NCBI GenBank assembly: GCA_017746715.1
Contig: JAGHZQ010000024.1
Coordinates: forward strand, 124,001-188,000
From: Cyanobacteria bacterium SBLK
GTDB lineage: Bacteria; Cyanobacteriota; Cyanobacteriia; Cyanobacteriales; Spirulinaceae
Direction: 5' to 3'
DNA length: 64,000 bases
This document shows positions 7,600 through 16,684 of the stretch, one piece after another. The first letter of the stretch is position 1. Each line of letters begins with the position of its first letter. A model generated the notes under the pieces. The model worked only from the letters and a program-made list of their open reading frames with translations, was not told the DNA's origin and ran no database searches. Both the position numbers and the translations under genes were made by a program.

Positions 7600-8745
7600 A
7601 TGAAAATCGAACAAACGCGCTGGGATGAAGAAATGGGATGGAAACCCAATCCTCTCGAACCTTCCCAATGGGGAGAAAACGTTCAATTGGTTCTTATTTT
7701 TGGCAATCGCCTTCTCCTTACCAAACAAGAACTTCTCGACACGATAAAAACCGCTTATCCCCATGCTTATTTACTCGGCTGTTCCACCGCCGGAGAAATT
7801 TACGATACGGAAGTTTCCGACGAAGCAATTGCGATTACGGCGATCGAATTCGAGCGCAGTCAGATTAAAAGCACTTGCGCGATCGTGCGCGAAGCGGGCA
7901 ACAGTTTTGAAGTGGGTCAAAAACTGGCGCGATCGCTCGCTCCCGAGGGGTTGGTTCACGTCTTTTTACTTTCAGAGGGCATTAAAATTAACGGTAGCGA
8001 TCTTGTTCGAGGAATTACCCAAAATCTTCCCGAAGGGGTTACCGTAACCGGAGGATTATCGGGAGATGGAGCGAACTTTCAAGAAACATCAGTACTTTGG
8101 AACGATCGCCCTCAATCTGATGCCGTCGTTGCTTTAGGATTATACGGAGGGCATTTAAAAGTCGGATACGGTTCTTGGGGAGGCTGGGATCCCTTTGGTC
8201 CCGAACGCATCGTGACCCATTCCGAGGGCAATGTTCTCTACAAATTGGACGGAAAATTGGCATTGGGACTCTACAAGCAATATTTAGGCGAATTTGCCGA
8301 CGAACTCCCGGCAAGCGGTCTCTTGTTTCCCTTAAGTTTGCGAATTGAATCGAAAGATACCCCCGTCGTGCGAACGATTCTCAGCGTAGATGAAGCCCAA
8401 CAAACCATGACCTTTGCTGGAGACGTGCCCGAGGGGGGAACGGTACGTTTGATGAAAGCCAACTTCGATCGCTTGGTAGACGGAGCGATCGAAGCCGCAG
8501 AGAAAAGCTATGCCGCCAATGGTTCCGTCGAACCGGAACTGGCAATTTTAATCAGTTGCGTAGGGCGTAAATTAGTTCTCAAGCAACGCATTGAAGAGGA
8601 AGTAGAAGGCGTTCGAGAGGTGCTGGGAGAGAACGCAGTTTTGACAGGCTTTTATTCCTACGGGGAAATCTGTCCCTTTGAAGAAGGCGTGCGCTGCGAA
8701 CTCCACAATCAAACTATGACAATTACAACGTTACGAGAAGAATAG
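7600..8745 (+). CDS. FIST domain-containing sensory protein
   Basis: This 381-aa soluble protein has the FIST_N and FIST_C arrangement. The N-terminal part includes YLLGCSTAGEIYDTEVSDEA and VTVTGGLSGDGANFQETSVL. The C-terminal part includes ILISCVGRKLVLKQRIEEEV and LTGFYSYGEICPFEEG near the end, as in FIST_C. FIST proteins are thought to bind small ligands and feed two-component or cyclase systems. GAGG lies 8 bases before the ATG. The position right after the hybrid kinase supports a shared signalling role. Confidence 0.9.
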   Translation: MKIEQTRWDEEMGWKPNPLEPSQWGENVQLVLIFGNRLLLTKQELLDTIKTAYPHAYLLGCSTAGEIYDTEVSDEAIAITAIEFERSQIKSTCAIVREAGNSFEVGQKLARSLAPEGLVHVFLLSEGIKINGSDLVRGITQNLPEGVTVTGGLSGDGANFQETSVLWNDRPQSDAVVALGLYGGHLKVGYGSWGGWDPFGPERIVTHSEGNVLYKLDGKLALGLYKQYLGEFADELPASGLLFPLSLRIESKDTPVVRTILSVDEAQQTMTFAGDVPEGGTVRLMKANFDRLVDGAIEAAEKSYAANGSVEPELAILISCVGRKLVLKQRIEEEVEGVREVLGENAVLTGFYSYGEICPFEEGVRCELHNQTMTITTLREE

Positions 8746-8751
8746 GGAATG

Positions 8752-8832
8752 AGGAAGCAGGGGAAGATGGGGAAGGTGGGGAAGTTCATAAACGACTTTC
8801 CTGATGCTCCCGACGCTCCCGACACTCCCAAA
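8752..8832 (+). repeat. Dispersed GC-rich short repeat cluster
   Basis: The spacer after the FIST gene has GGGGAAGATGGGGAAGGTGG and then GATGCTCCCGACGCTCCCGA. The 'GCTCCCGACGCTCCC' type motif (or its complement, GCGTCGGGAGCATCGGGAG) recurs at 17426-17470, 51060-51124 and 57963-58000. These stretches are intergenic and look like a family of short repeats. Confidence 0.5.
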
Positions 8833-8947
8833 CCCTAATTTCAGAATAAGTGTGACAAAAATCATATTGGAATCCGTGTCAAGTCATCTTTACAAAATGC
8901 AATAAACATTAGAGTAGAACTATAGAACACGTAGAGGGAGAAAAACC

Positions 8948-9802
8948 ATGAAAACTCTGCAAGGATACACCCTCAAACCGTCTTTATTGGCAGGCAAAAC
9001 CGCATTAATTACCGGAGCCTCCAGGGGAATTGGTAAAGCGATCGCCCTTGAATTTGCCCGCCAAGGAGTCAGACGCTTGCTCCTCGTCGCCCGCAACCGC
9101 GATCGCCTCAATACCGTTGCTACAGAAATCCAAGAAATCGCCCCAGAAGTCGAAGCCATTGCCATTCCCGTTGATTTGACCGATACCTCTGAAGTCAGCA
9201 TTGCCATGGCCAAAGCATGGCGAGATTTCGGACCCATTCAGTTCCTCGTGAACAATGCGGGAGTTGCCCACCAAACCTCCTTTTTGAGTTCTCAGCCCCA
9301 TCAAGCCGAAAAAGAGCTGCACGTCAACTTGTTGGGAATGTATACAGTAACGCGATTAATTGCCCGACGCATGGCTGCCAAACAAGAAGGCACGATCGTC
9401 AACGTTTCCAGCTTGATGGGAAAAATCGCAGCCCCCAGCTTTGCCACCTATTCCGCCACTAAATTTGCCATCGTCGGCTTTACCCAAGCATTGCGATCGG
9501 AACTGTCCCCAAAAAACGTGCGGGTGGTGTCCCTTTTACCCTCTCTCACGGATACGGATATGGTGCGCAATACCGAGTTTTTCAAATGGGTTGCCCCCAC
9601 AACCCCCGAACGAGTTGCCAAGGCTTTAGTGACCGGGTTAAACCGAGGCGAAAACGAGATTTTTGTAGATTGGCAAAGCAAGATCTCGGCGATCGCGAGC
9701 GGTACCGTACCCTGGTTGATGGAAAAAGTGGTTTCTCTCGCCGCACCGCGATCGGAGTCGCAACCCAATGCGAAACCCGGTTACAGCTTGGGTTCTGCTT
9801 GA
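8948..9802 (+). CDS. Short-chain dehydrogenase/reductase (SDR)
   Basis: The 284-aa protein is a classical SDR: a TGASRGIGKAIA nucleotide-binding motif near residue 25, NNAGVA near 100, the catalytic Ser in NVSSLMGKIA and the YxxxK pair in YSATKFA near 165. An ordered C-terminal tail (about 250-284) is Ser/Pro-rich. A good AGAGGGAG sits just before the start. The family oxidises or reduces hydroxyl or keto groups with NAD(P)(H). The substrate cannot be read from sequence. The 3' flank has a hairpin (9814-9845) that may end transcription. Confidence 0.9.
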   Translation: MKTLQGYTLKPSLLAGKTALITGASRGIGKAIALEFARQGVRRLLLVARNRDRLNTVATEIQEIAPEVEAIAIPVDLTDTSEVSIAMAKAWRDFGPIQFLVNNAGVAHQTSFLSSQPHQAEKELHVNLLGMYTVTRLIARRMAAKQEGTIVNVSSLMGKIAAPSFATYSATKFAIVGFTQALRSELSPKNVRVVSLLPSLTDTDMVRNTEFFKWVAPTTPERVAKALVTGLNRGENEIFVDWQSKISAIASGTVPWLMEKVVSLAAPRSESQPNAKPGYSLGSA

Positions 9803-9813
9803 CTGACCAAAGA

Positions 9814-9845
9814 CCCCTACCTCTCTCGTTAACAAAACCGAGATA
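9814..9845 (+). terminator. Possible terminator of the SDR gene
   Basis: CCTCTCTCG pairs with CGAGATAGG with one mismatch across a 10-nt loop, about 15 bases after the stop codon. No clear T-run follows, so this is weak. Confidence 0.3.
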
Positions 9846-10001
9846 GGGCGAATTTAGGGGCGGGTGTAATTTTTGCCAATGGCTCGGCAAATTTCCTTAC
9901 CTGCCTCTCTATCCTTGCAAAACAAGGATAATTGATAATTGAGAATTGTAATGATATTCTGAAGAAGATTCACGACGATCGCGCATGGGAGCGTAGGTTA
10001 A

Positions 10002-10109
10002 ATGCAAGTTAATGACTTAGGATTTGTGGCAACGATTCTATTTGTATTGGTTCCTTCTGTCTTTCTTTTGATTCTGTATATTCAAACCGCCAGTCAGAAA
10101 AGTAACTAA
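10002..10109 (+). CDS. psbM: Photosystem II reaction centre protein M
   Basis: A 35-residue open frame starts [20 protein letters not shown] and continues through FLLILYIQT to a polar SQKSN end. This is the PsbM pattern: short polar N-terminus, one transmembrane helix, and the [15 protein letters not shown] stretch. PsbM is a single-span subunit at the PSII dimer interface in the thylakoid membrane. Length fits the family (33-36 aa). It is followed by a strong terminator at 10166-10203. Confidence 0.95.
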   Translation: MQVNDLGFVATILFVLVPSVFLLILYIQTASQKSN

Positions 10110-10165
10110 TCAATTTTTTGCCCGAGATTTTGTTTGACTCAGTTTTGAAAAATCTATTTAACAAG

Positions 10166-10203
10166 AAAGGATGAAACGAGGAATTTTTCTCGTTTCATCC
10201 TTT
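10166..10203. terminator. Bidirectional terminator between psbM and the Usp gene
   Basis: AAAGGATGAAACGAG (10166-10180) and CTCGTTTCATCCTTT (10189-10203) form a perfect 15-bp stem with an 8-nt loop. T-rich sequence follows on the plus strand, and A-rich sequence lies on the other side, so it can serve both psbM and the convergent Usp gene. Confidence 0.85.
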
Positions 10204-10228
10204 ATTTAATAGGTAATGGGTCATTGCG

Positions 10229-11083
10229 TTAGCTTTCTGTGCCTCGCGCCAAGAGTACGGGGCAATTGGCATTGACCCGCACGTAATCCGAGAGAGACGT
10301 TCCGAGGAGGCGATCTAAATCGGGGAGAGCTTTGGCAACAGAAGGGCGGCGATCGGGAGAACCCAAAACCAATAAATCGGCATTGTATTCATCGACAAGC
10401 TGACAAATGGTGCGCCCCGGTTTTCCTCCCGTGACGATGCAGCGATAGGGAATGCCCATGCGCTTGACTAGGGGAAGTGCATCAGAAATCACGGGATTCT
10501 GTTCGGTTTCTGCCTTGGAAAGCGGGAGCAATTTGGGGTCTAAATCCGGATTAACTCGTGCGAGGATTAATTCTACATTTTGAGCGCTGCGGAGCAAAAA
10601 TAGAGCAAGCTCTAAACTTAACTTAGAGGCTGAAGACTTATCGAGGGCAACCATGACCCGCTTGATTTTTTTCACGTAAATATCATCCCGCACCAAGAGC
10701 ATGGGACGATTGGCCAATTGAAAAACATACTGACTGACAGAGTTTTCCAAAATCGATTCGAGGCGCTTGAGACCCCGAGAACCCATAATAATCAGGTCGG
10801 CCTCGACTTCATCGGCGACTTTACACACCGTATCTTTGGGTTCTCCCTGACGTTTCAAGGTCGCGACGGGATTGCGATCGTTTTCTAGGGTTTCCACGGC
10901 TTTAGCGAGAATTTTGTCGCCTTCTGCCAATTTGCTTTCCATTGCTTCTTTAGCAATTTGAGGGGGAACGACGTGTAGAACCGTCGTCGAAGTCCCTTGA
11001 ATCGATGGCAAGTCCCGCAAAGACAGTAACATTTCTTTCGGATTTCCCGTGCCGGATTCTGCCAATAATATTTTTTTAATCAT
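10229..11083 (-). CDS. Universal stress protein with two Usp domains
   Basis: The 284-aa protein contains two tandem UspA domains (about 1-140 and 145-284). The first ends in the ATP-binding-type loop LIIMGSRGLKRLESILENSV, and the second has LLVLGSPDRRPS with a less typical loop before TSLSDYVRVNANCPVLLARG. Such double Usp proteins are cytoplasmic and respond to stress or energy status. It is convergent with psbM and has the shared terminator after it. The exact signal is unknown. Confidence 0.9.
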   Translation of the reverse strand: MIKKILLAESGTGNPKEMLLSLRDLPSIQGTSTTVLHVVPPQIAKEAMESKLAEGDKILAKAVETLENDRNPVATLKRQGEPKDTVCKVADEVEADLIIMGSRGLKRLESILENSVSQYVFQLANRPMLLVRDDIYVKKIKRVMVALDKSSASKLSLELALFLLRSAQNVELILARVNPDLDPKLLPLSKAETEQNPVISDALPLVKRMGIPYRCIVTGGKPGRTICQLVDEYNADLLVLGSPDRRPSVAKALPDLDRLLGTSLSDYVRVNANCPVLLARGTES

Positions 11084-12254
11084 GTTGAGTAACCTCCCAA
11101 TTGTATCGCTAAAAATGGGTTTTTAATTTTGATATGCGGTGCAAGCTCCTCTTTTCAGAATACGCTGATTCTTGCACGAGAAATTTAACAAAATGTTTAT
11201 TTCAGTGGTCGGCGATCGGCGATCGGTGATTTTTCGGAGGGGAGCGATCGCGTTTGCCTTGTCGCTGTATGCTGAGCGATCGATGGGAGAGTTTGATAAA
11301 ATAATCAATAAATCTACGCTGCTTTAGCGATCGCCGATAAAGGACGAGCAGGATAAACCCACGACTTACACCCAAATCGGTGTCTTAGAATACTTTCAGT
11401 ATGACCCGACGGGAGATTATAGGGAGATTTGCCACTTTTTTTCAATATCGAGAGCCTCAATAACTTTATCTCTCGCCGTATCAATTTCTGCGATCCACTC
11501 TTCACTACTCTCAGACTTAGCGATACGACAGGGGCGACAGTATGCAGGGGGTTTGGGGAAGGCATCTCGTCCCCCAATGGCAACCCCGCGTCGGCGAAAG
11601 CGGTCAGACCCCGCGTCGGCGAAAGACGCAAGGGAATGCTGACCAAGACAGACGCAAGGGAATGCTGACCAAGACAGACGCAAGCGGTGCGACCCCGGCG
11701 AAGGTTGCTGAGCGACTTGTACTGAGCAATGCCGAAGTATGCCGAAGCATCGAATTCGCCAAGGGAACGCGCACCAAGAGAGGGAATGCTGACCAAGAGA
11801 GGGAACGCGCACTGTTGGAGTCTGGGCGGTCATTGAGCAGCGCCGAAGTGGGGCTAGTCCCCCAGTAAACTTCGGGTTTCCACCAAAAATTTACAAAGAA
11901 AACAATCTTATTGAACCTACCAGAGCTCACCAAACGCGATCGCTCTACAATTAAAGCGATCGCGATCGCAAATTTTGAGAGTATTAACTTCAAAAAATCG
12001 GTGCGTTACGCTCCATTTCATTGCGCTAACACACCCTACCGGATAGCTACCAGATCGTGATTCACCGATGGACAAAACGAGCGATCGCAGATATTTAGGA
12101 TATGAACGGTAAGGAATAAACTTCATATAGAGATGAAGGAAAATACATGAAAAATATATGATTTTTTATGAACTTCTCTGTATTTACGGACATAGAAAAT
12201 CGAGCTATTTTGAAGATAACACAGAAAAAGAAAGCAAATAAATTCTCAAGAATA
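11084..12254. repeat. Repeat-rich spacer with tandem 26-bp units and gene remnants
   Basis: No intact gene is visible over about 1.1 kb. A 26-bp unit starting GACGCAAGGGAATGCTGACC is repeated in tandem at 11625-11650 and 11651-11676, with a partial third copy. ACCCCGCGTCGGCGAAAG occurs twice around 11583-11624. AAGGGAACGCGCACCAAGAG-type variants follow to 11820. A related motif (CCCCGCG.CG.CGAAAG.CGCAAGGGAACGCGCA) recurs at 43970-44005. On the minus strand, 11417-11520 reads like the tail of a lost protein (EEWIAEIDTARDKVIEALD). Long open frames through the repeats are low-complexity artefacts. Confidence 0.6.
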
Positions 12255-12497
12255 ATGTTAAACCTTCAATTCACTCCCGGCACGATGGTAGAAATTGCTC
12301 AATCGGCCATCGATATCGAAACCCACAAAGAGAATGCGTTAATTGCCGCAAATCTCAATCTTCTCGAACTCAACGCCCTCAACAACGTTTTTCAAACCGT
12401 CCGCCACAACAAAATCAAATCCGATCGCGTTGTCATCGTTCTCAAATCCGAATTTCCGCACGATCCCGCCAAAACCGCGATCGTGAAAATGGGGTAG
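12255..12497 (+). CDS. Hypothetical protein (80 aa)
   Basis: I do not recognise this protein. From the ATG at 12255 it reads MLNLQFTPGTMVEIAQSAID and then a helix-rich middle (NALIAANLNLLELNALNNVF). It ends shortly after DPAKTAIVKMG. Codon use and HIP1-type bases match the neighbours from 12255 onwards. The 87 bases upstream that keep the frame open are AT-rich and unlike coding DNA, so I reject the earlier ATG at 12168. It converges on the CHASE2 cyclase gene with a 36-base gap. Confidence 0.5.
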   Translation: MLNLQFTPGTMVEIAQSAIDIETHKENALIAANLNLLELNALNNVFQTVRHNKIKSDRVVIVLKSEFPHDPAKTAIVKMG

Positions 12498-12533
12498 CGA
12501 AAACCCCCCACATCAGTATTTTTTGAATCGATT

Positions 12534-14471
12534 TTATCGCTGCAATCCAATTACTCGATAAACATCTACCAATTGTTGTTTTCCCTTCAAAGCGATTGGA
12601 CCCCAAGACTCTACCTCATAAACATCTTGTAGGTGAACGAGAGTTTCTTTGGCAATGAGAATGCGGCAATCCGTCGGTTGACGTTGCTTTTCGCAGGCTT
12701 CGAGACGAGCCGCCGTATTCACCGTATCCCCTAACACCCCATATTCCAAACGATCCTTGCCTCCCAACGATCCCACTACTACGGGTCCCGTAAAAATGCC
12801 AATTCGCATTTGAATCGTCGGTAACTGGCGATCGCGACACATTTGATTGATTCGATCGAGGCGATGGGAGATCGCTAACGCGCATTCCACCGAATGTTGG
12901 GCATCGAGTTCCACCTCCGCCTTCAACAACCGGGACATGGGCACCCCAAAAACCGCCATCACCCCATCCCCCGTAAACTTATTAACAATTCCCTCTCGCG
13001 CCAGAACCTCTTGCGTAATCGCCCCCAAAATTTCATTTAACCAATCCAATAAGTCCTCGGGGGGCATCTTCTCCGAAACCGTACTAAATCCTTTAATATC
13101 CAAAAAAAGTAGCGTTGCCGTTAACTTCACCCCCGGTAACTTTCCCGCCTTGAGGAGATTCTCTCGACCCCGCCACAGTGCCTCGGCGATTTCAGGAGAA
13201 GTATTTTGTCCCAATAACCTCATCACGATTTGCTGCCGTCGGTGATCCTCATAGGATTGATAGGTCACGACCACCGCCACGGCGATCGCGAACCCCAAAG
13301 CCGGAGCCGCCAAAGGAATCCAGCCCGAAGCATTAAAGAGGGCAAAACAACCACCACCCAAAGTTCCCACCCCCAAACCTACAGCAATACTCAACGAAAG
13401 GGGATGGCGAAATTGCCAACCAATCAGCCCACCGCACAAACTCCAACCGCAGAGCCAGAGAATTTCCGCCCATTCCGGCCAAAACCAGACCAACGGGCGC
13501 TCTCCCATTGCCGCATCGAGAATCTGACTGACCATCTGGCCGTGAACGACAACCCCAGGCATTTTGCCATCTCCCGATAAAATCGGACTGTAAGGGGTTA
13601 ACAGTCGATCCTGCAAACTCGGAGCACTGCTGCCAATTAAAACAATTTTGTCTTTAATCCAGTCCGCCTCGATTTCTCCCGAGAGAACATCGGTTAACGT
13701 CATTTCTCGAGCCAGCCCTCGGGGAGTGCGATATCTTAAGAACACTTGATATCCCGCCGCATCCAGATGCCGATAAGCCCCTGACATTTCCCCGAGACGA
13801 TAGAAAACCTCATCGCCAAGCTGCATGTAGTCGGGATTGGCTTCACTGGCTTGGGGAAAAATCCCCTCCTCGGCAAGATAAAGAAGAGCCAAGCGCAAAG
13901 AAAAGGAAAATAAAGTGCCGCTATCCTTCGATTGGGCAAACATGAGGTTTCGACGGGCAACGCTATCGGGATCGATCGCGATATCGTTAAAACCGTGGCG
14001 ATCGGGGGGGGAAGCAGGGGGGGGCGGCGTACCAGCGAGGGCATCAATACTGCGAATGGTAATGAGATTGGGTTTTTTGAGTTGCGCCACCAATTCCTCG
14101 TGACCGGGTTCGACGGGAAATTCGCGGTAGATATCCAAACCGATCGCCCGAGGTTGAAACGATTGCAGGCGCTCGAGAACCTGCGCGAGTTGGCGATCGG
14201 GAATCGGCCACTTTCGCAGGTTTCGCAAATCTTCCTCGGTAATCATAACGAAGGCCAAACGGGGATCGCGATCGTTGCCATCGCTCCAACGGACCATGCG
14301 ATCGTGCAGGGAAAGATCCATCCCCTCAAATATCCCGAGGTGTCGCAGTCCCAACATCCCGAGAGCGACCATTGACACTGAAATCGTAATCACTTTAACG
14401 CCAGTCAGATCGGGAAAGGAGGTCTGTACCTGTTTTGCCAATCGAGATAGCATTGATAACTTGGTTTCCAT
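12534..14471 (-). CDS. CHASE2 domain class III nucleotide cyclase, membrane-bound
   Basis: From the ATG at 14471 the product is 645 aa. A first membrane segment (VITISVSMVALGMLGLRHLG) leads into an extracytoplasmic CHASE2 domain (FVMITEEDLRNLRKWPIPDR, AIGLDIYREFPVEPG, FNDIAIDPDSVARR). Three more membrane segments near 380-460 precede a cytoplasmic cyclase domain with metal sites FLDIKGFS and FTGDGVMAVFG and the YGVLGDTVNTAARLE motif. The adenine-selecting Lys is present (NKFTGDG), and the partner site is Gly-Val rather than Asp-Leu, so ATP use is likely but less clear. The frame extends 55 codons upstream to a GTG at 14636 through a Cys-rich stretch (CDRCQFVNVC). I regard it as doubtful. Confidence 0.88.
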   Translation of the reverse strand: METKLSMLSRLAKQVQTSFPDLTGVKVITISVSMVALGMLGLRHLGIFEGMDLSLHDRMVRWSDGNDRDPRLAFVMITEEDLRNLRKWPIPDRQLAQVLERLQSFQPRAIGLDIYREFPVEPGHEELVAQLKKPNLITIRSIDALAGTPPPPASPPDRHGFNDIAIDPDSVARRNLMFAQSKDSGTLFSFSLRLALLYLAEEGIFPQASEANPDYMQLGDEVFYRLGEMSGAYRHLDAAGYQVFLRYRTPRGLAREMTLTDVLSGEIEADWIKDKIVLIGSSAPSLQDRLLTPYSPILSGDGKMPGVVVHGQMVSQILDAAMGERPLVWFWPEWAEILWLCGWSLCGGLIGWQFRHPLSLSIAVGLGVGTLGGGCFALFNASGWIPLAAPALGFAIAVAVVVTYQSYEDHRRQQIVMRLLGQNTSPEIAEALWRGRENLLKAGKLPGVKLTATLLFLDIKGFSTVSEKMPPEDLLDWLNEILGAITQEVLAREGIVNKFTGDGVMAVFGVPMSRLLKAEVELDAQHSVECALAISHRLDRINQMCRDRQLPTIQMRIGIFTGPVVVGSLGGKDRLEYGVLGDTVNTAARLEACEKQRQPTDCRILIAKETLVHLQDVYEVESWGPIALKGKQQLVDVYRVIGLQR

Positions 14472-14781
14472 ATTGGCTTGGAAAAATAATGAAATCCGAT
14501 GCAAGATTTCGCGGCAATCTTGAATACACCCATCTTGAATTCCTAATGCAATGAATTCGGAGAATTTATTGCCTCTTCCGGAATTTCTAACACAAACATT
14601 AACAAATTGACATCGATCGCAATTTTTAGGATTCACTGGATCGTTGTATCCTACCCATCATGGAATAATGAGGCTTTGCGCTCCATTTTTGGGTAAGACT
14701 TTTTGATTTTGAACGATAGACTGTTATACAGTACCACATTACCAATCCGCCCGTTCTGCTCAATCGTATCCTCCAAGAGCA

Positions 14782-15732
14782 ATGAAATTCAGTATTGTCA
14801 TTACGACTTACAACCGCATCGACCTTCTCCAACGAGCAATCCACAGCGCCCTCTCTCAAACGATTCCTTGCGAAATTGTCGTAGTTGACGATTGTTCCGA
14901 CGATGGAACGCAAAATTATCTCGCAACCCTTTGCTCTACTCTTCCCCAAGGCCAGATTATCTATCATCGCAACAACGTCAATCAAGGACATTCTCAAAGT
15001 ATTAACATTGGTGTCGCTCGTGCTACGGGAGATTGGATCAAAACTTTGGATGATGACGATTATCTCGACAGTCGATGTCTGGAGATCGTGCAAGAGGCGA
15101 TCGCTTTGCGTCCCCAAGCCGCAATTTGTTCCTGTCGGACGATTCAAGTTAATGCCGAGGAAGAAGAACTCGGGCGTACTCTTCCTGTTGGTGAAGGGAC
15201 TTTTTGTTATTTACCCCAAGAAGATATCCATTGCGGAATGCTGGTCGAGGAGGTTCCCTTCGGTACTCCCGTACAAGTTGCCTTTCGTCGAGATGCGTTC
15301 GAGCGATCGGGGGGTTGGGATTCCGATTTTGATGCCAATTTTGATGATATTGATTCGTGGATTAAAATTGCTCGTTTTGGGGATGCCGTGTTTGTGAATC
15401 TCTGTTTGGCTTATCGTACCCTCTGGGAAGGCGGCTATAACCAAAAATTCTCGATTTCCAAACGTCTAAATACTCATATTTTAATCAAGCAAAAAATATA
15501 TTCTCTCGTTCATCCCAAATACCACAATAAGATTCCTCCATTCAAGCATATTGAATCGTATTTAAAACTCCATTGGGGCTTGGTCGCTCTCAAACAACGA
15601 GATTTTTTGAATGCTTCGCGAATTTTTTGGCAAGGTGCTTTTTCCCCTATAGCTTGGCGGCTTCTCTACAAAAAATATTCTTTAAAAAATCATTCTGTCT
15701 ATTTATTTTCTCAATATTTAACCCTTAAATAG
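14782..15732 (+). CDS. Glycosyltransferase family 2
   Basis: The 316-aa enzyme has the GT-A fold start FSIVITTYNRIDLLQRAIHS, the VVVDDCSDDGT strand and a DxD-like metal site in WIKTLDDDDYLD near residue 95. The later GGWDSDFDANFDDIDSWIKI matches the acceptor-side segment of family 2 enzymes. The C-terminal 60 residues are basic and aromatic. It would transfer a sugar from a nucleotide donor to a surface polysaccharide, lipid or protein. WecG/TagA-type and FtsE genes follow on the same strand. The start codon has AAGAG a few bases before it. Confidence 0.88.
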   Translation: MKFSIVITTYNRIDLLQRAIHSALSQTIPCEIVVVDDCSDDGTQNYLATLCSTLPQGQIIYHRNNVNQGHSQSINIGVARATGDWIKTLDDDDYLDSRCLEIVQEAIALRPQAAICSCRTIQVNAEEEELGRTLPVGEGTFCYLPQEDIHCGMLVEEVPFGTPVQVAFRRDAFERSGGWDSDFDANFDDIDSWIKIARFGDAVFVNLCLAYRTLWEGGYNQKFSISKRLNTHILIKQKIYSLVHPKYHNKIPPFKHIESYLKLHWGLVALKQRDFLNASRIFWQGAFSPIAWRLLYKKYSLKNHSVYLFSQYLTLK

Positions 15733-15787
15733 CTTAAAACCTCCCCCAACTCCTCTTGGTAAGGAGAGGAAAGAAGAGAGGAGAACC

Positions 15788-15856
15788 AATAACCAACACT
15801 GCGACAAAGCGGCTGCTGAGCTTGTCGCAGTACGGGGCAAGCAACCCACAACTAAC
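15788..15856 (+). repeat. Dispersed repeat upstream of the WecG/TagA gene
   Basis: AACCAACACTGCGACAAAGC and GGCTGCTGAGCTTGTCGCAG, ending GGGGCAAGCAACCCAC, is a diverged copy of the element at 44891-44969. It extends an open frame upstream of the WecG/TagA start and so misleads start calling. Confidence 0.6.
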
Positions 15857-15947
15857 TTGCGTTTCTCTACAAGATGGGATAGCTTTTGGAGATGAGTTTA
15901 AAATTCATATTGACGAAATAATGTCAGTTCAACGATTTGAGGATGGG

Positions 15948-16667
15948 ATGGAGAACCCCAAACAATTCTCTGTATTTCAATTGCCCGTCCATTTGTGTGA
16001 GGATTATACCCGTTGGCTGCGATCGCGATTATTGCAAAATTGCGGCACTCATGTAGTCACGCTGAATGCAGAAATGGCCATGCAGGCCGAGGGCAACCCG
16101 CAACTAGCGGAGGCTATCGCCAAAGCCGACTTGGTGATTCCCGATGGGGCGGGAGTGGTCTTTTACCTGCGCCTGCGCCGACAATTACAGCGTCGCTGTC
16201 CGGGGATCGAATTGGCGGCTTCTTTGTTGGAAATTGCTGGCAGAGAAGGGGAAAATTATCCGATTGCTTTCTATGGCGGCACGCCTGGCGTTGCCGATCG
16301 CGCGGCTCTGGCTTGGCGCGATCGCTTTCCCTCCCTCTCGATCGCGACGGCTCACGGCTATCTCTCGGAAGCCGAACGAGAAGATTTTCAAACCCAATTG
16401 CAAAAAAAACAGCCCAAACTCATTTTTGTCGGTTTGGGCGTTCCGAGGCAAGAGTATTGGATTGCCGAAAATCGCCATCTTTGTCCCCAAGCCATCTGGA
16501 TCGGCGTGGGGGGCAGTTTGGATATTTGGGCGGGAGTCAAATCGAGAGCCCCCTTATGGTTGCGGGAAAATAACTTGGAATGGTTTTATCGCCTTTATAA
16601 AGAACCTTGGCGCTGGCGGCGGATGTTGGTCTTACCGCATTTTGCTTGGCGGGCAATCGTTGGTTGA
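15948..16667 (+). CDS. WecG/TagA/CpsF family glycosyltransferase
   Basis: From the ATG at 15948, with GAGG 5 bases before it, the product is 239 aa, the usual family length. It shows THVVTLNAEMAMQAEGNPQL and ADLVIPDGAGVVFYLRLR near the N-terminus, FYGGTPGVADRA in the middle, and LIFVGLGVPRQEYWIAENR with GVGGSLDIWAG near the end, all family hallmarks. Members add N-acetylmannosamine-type sugars to lipid-linked intermediates in surface polymer synthesis. An in-frame ATG at 15921 is an alternative. Frames further upstream run through a dispersed repeat. It follows a family 2 transferase and precedes FtsE by 17 bases. Confidence 0.9.
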   Translation: MENPKQFSVFQLPVHLCEDYTRWLRSRLLQNCGTHVVTLNAEMAMQAEGNPQLAEAIAKADLVIPDGAGVVFYLRLRRQLQRRCPGIELAASLLEIAGREGENYPIAFYGGTPGVADRAALAWRDRFPSLSIATAHGYLSEAEREDFQTQLQKKQPKLIFVGLGVPRQEYWIAENRHLCPQAIWIGVGGSLDIWAGVKSRAPLWLRENNLEWFYRLYKEPWRWRRMLVLPHFAWRAIVG

Positions 16668-16684
16668 ACGAATCTCAATTCGCA

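Noticed and set aside
11314..11993. Several overlapping open frames with Leu/Val/Ser-rich products across the repeats
   Set aside because: They are translations of the nested GC-rich repeats, in more than one frame, without conserved domains.
14472..14636. Longer start of the CHASE2 cyclase with a Cys-rich extension
   Set aside because: The ATG at 14471 fits the family start, and the extension has no match I recognise. It is kept only as a remark.
15756..15947. Longer start of the WecG/TagA gene
   Set aside because: The first part translates a dispersed repeat. GAGG 5 bases before the ATG at 15948 fits better.
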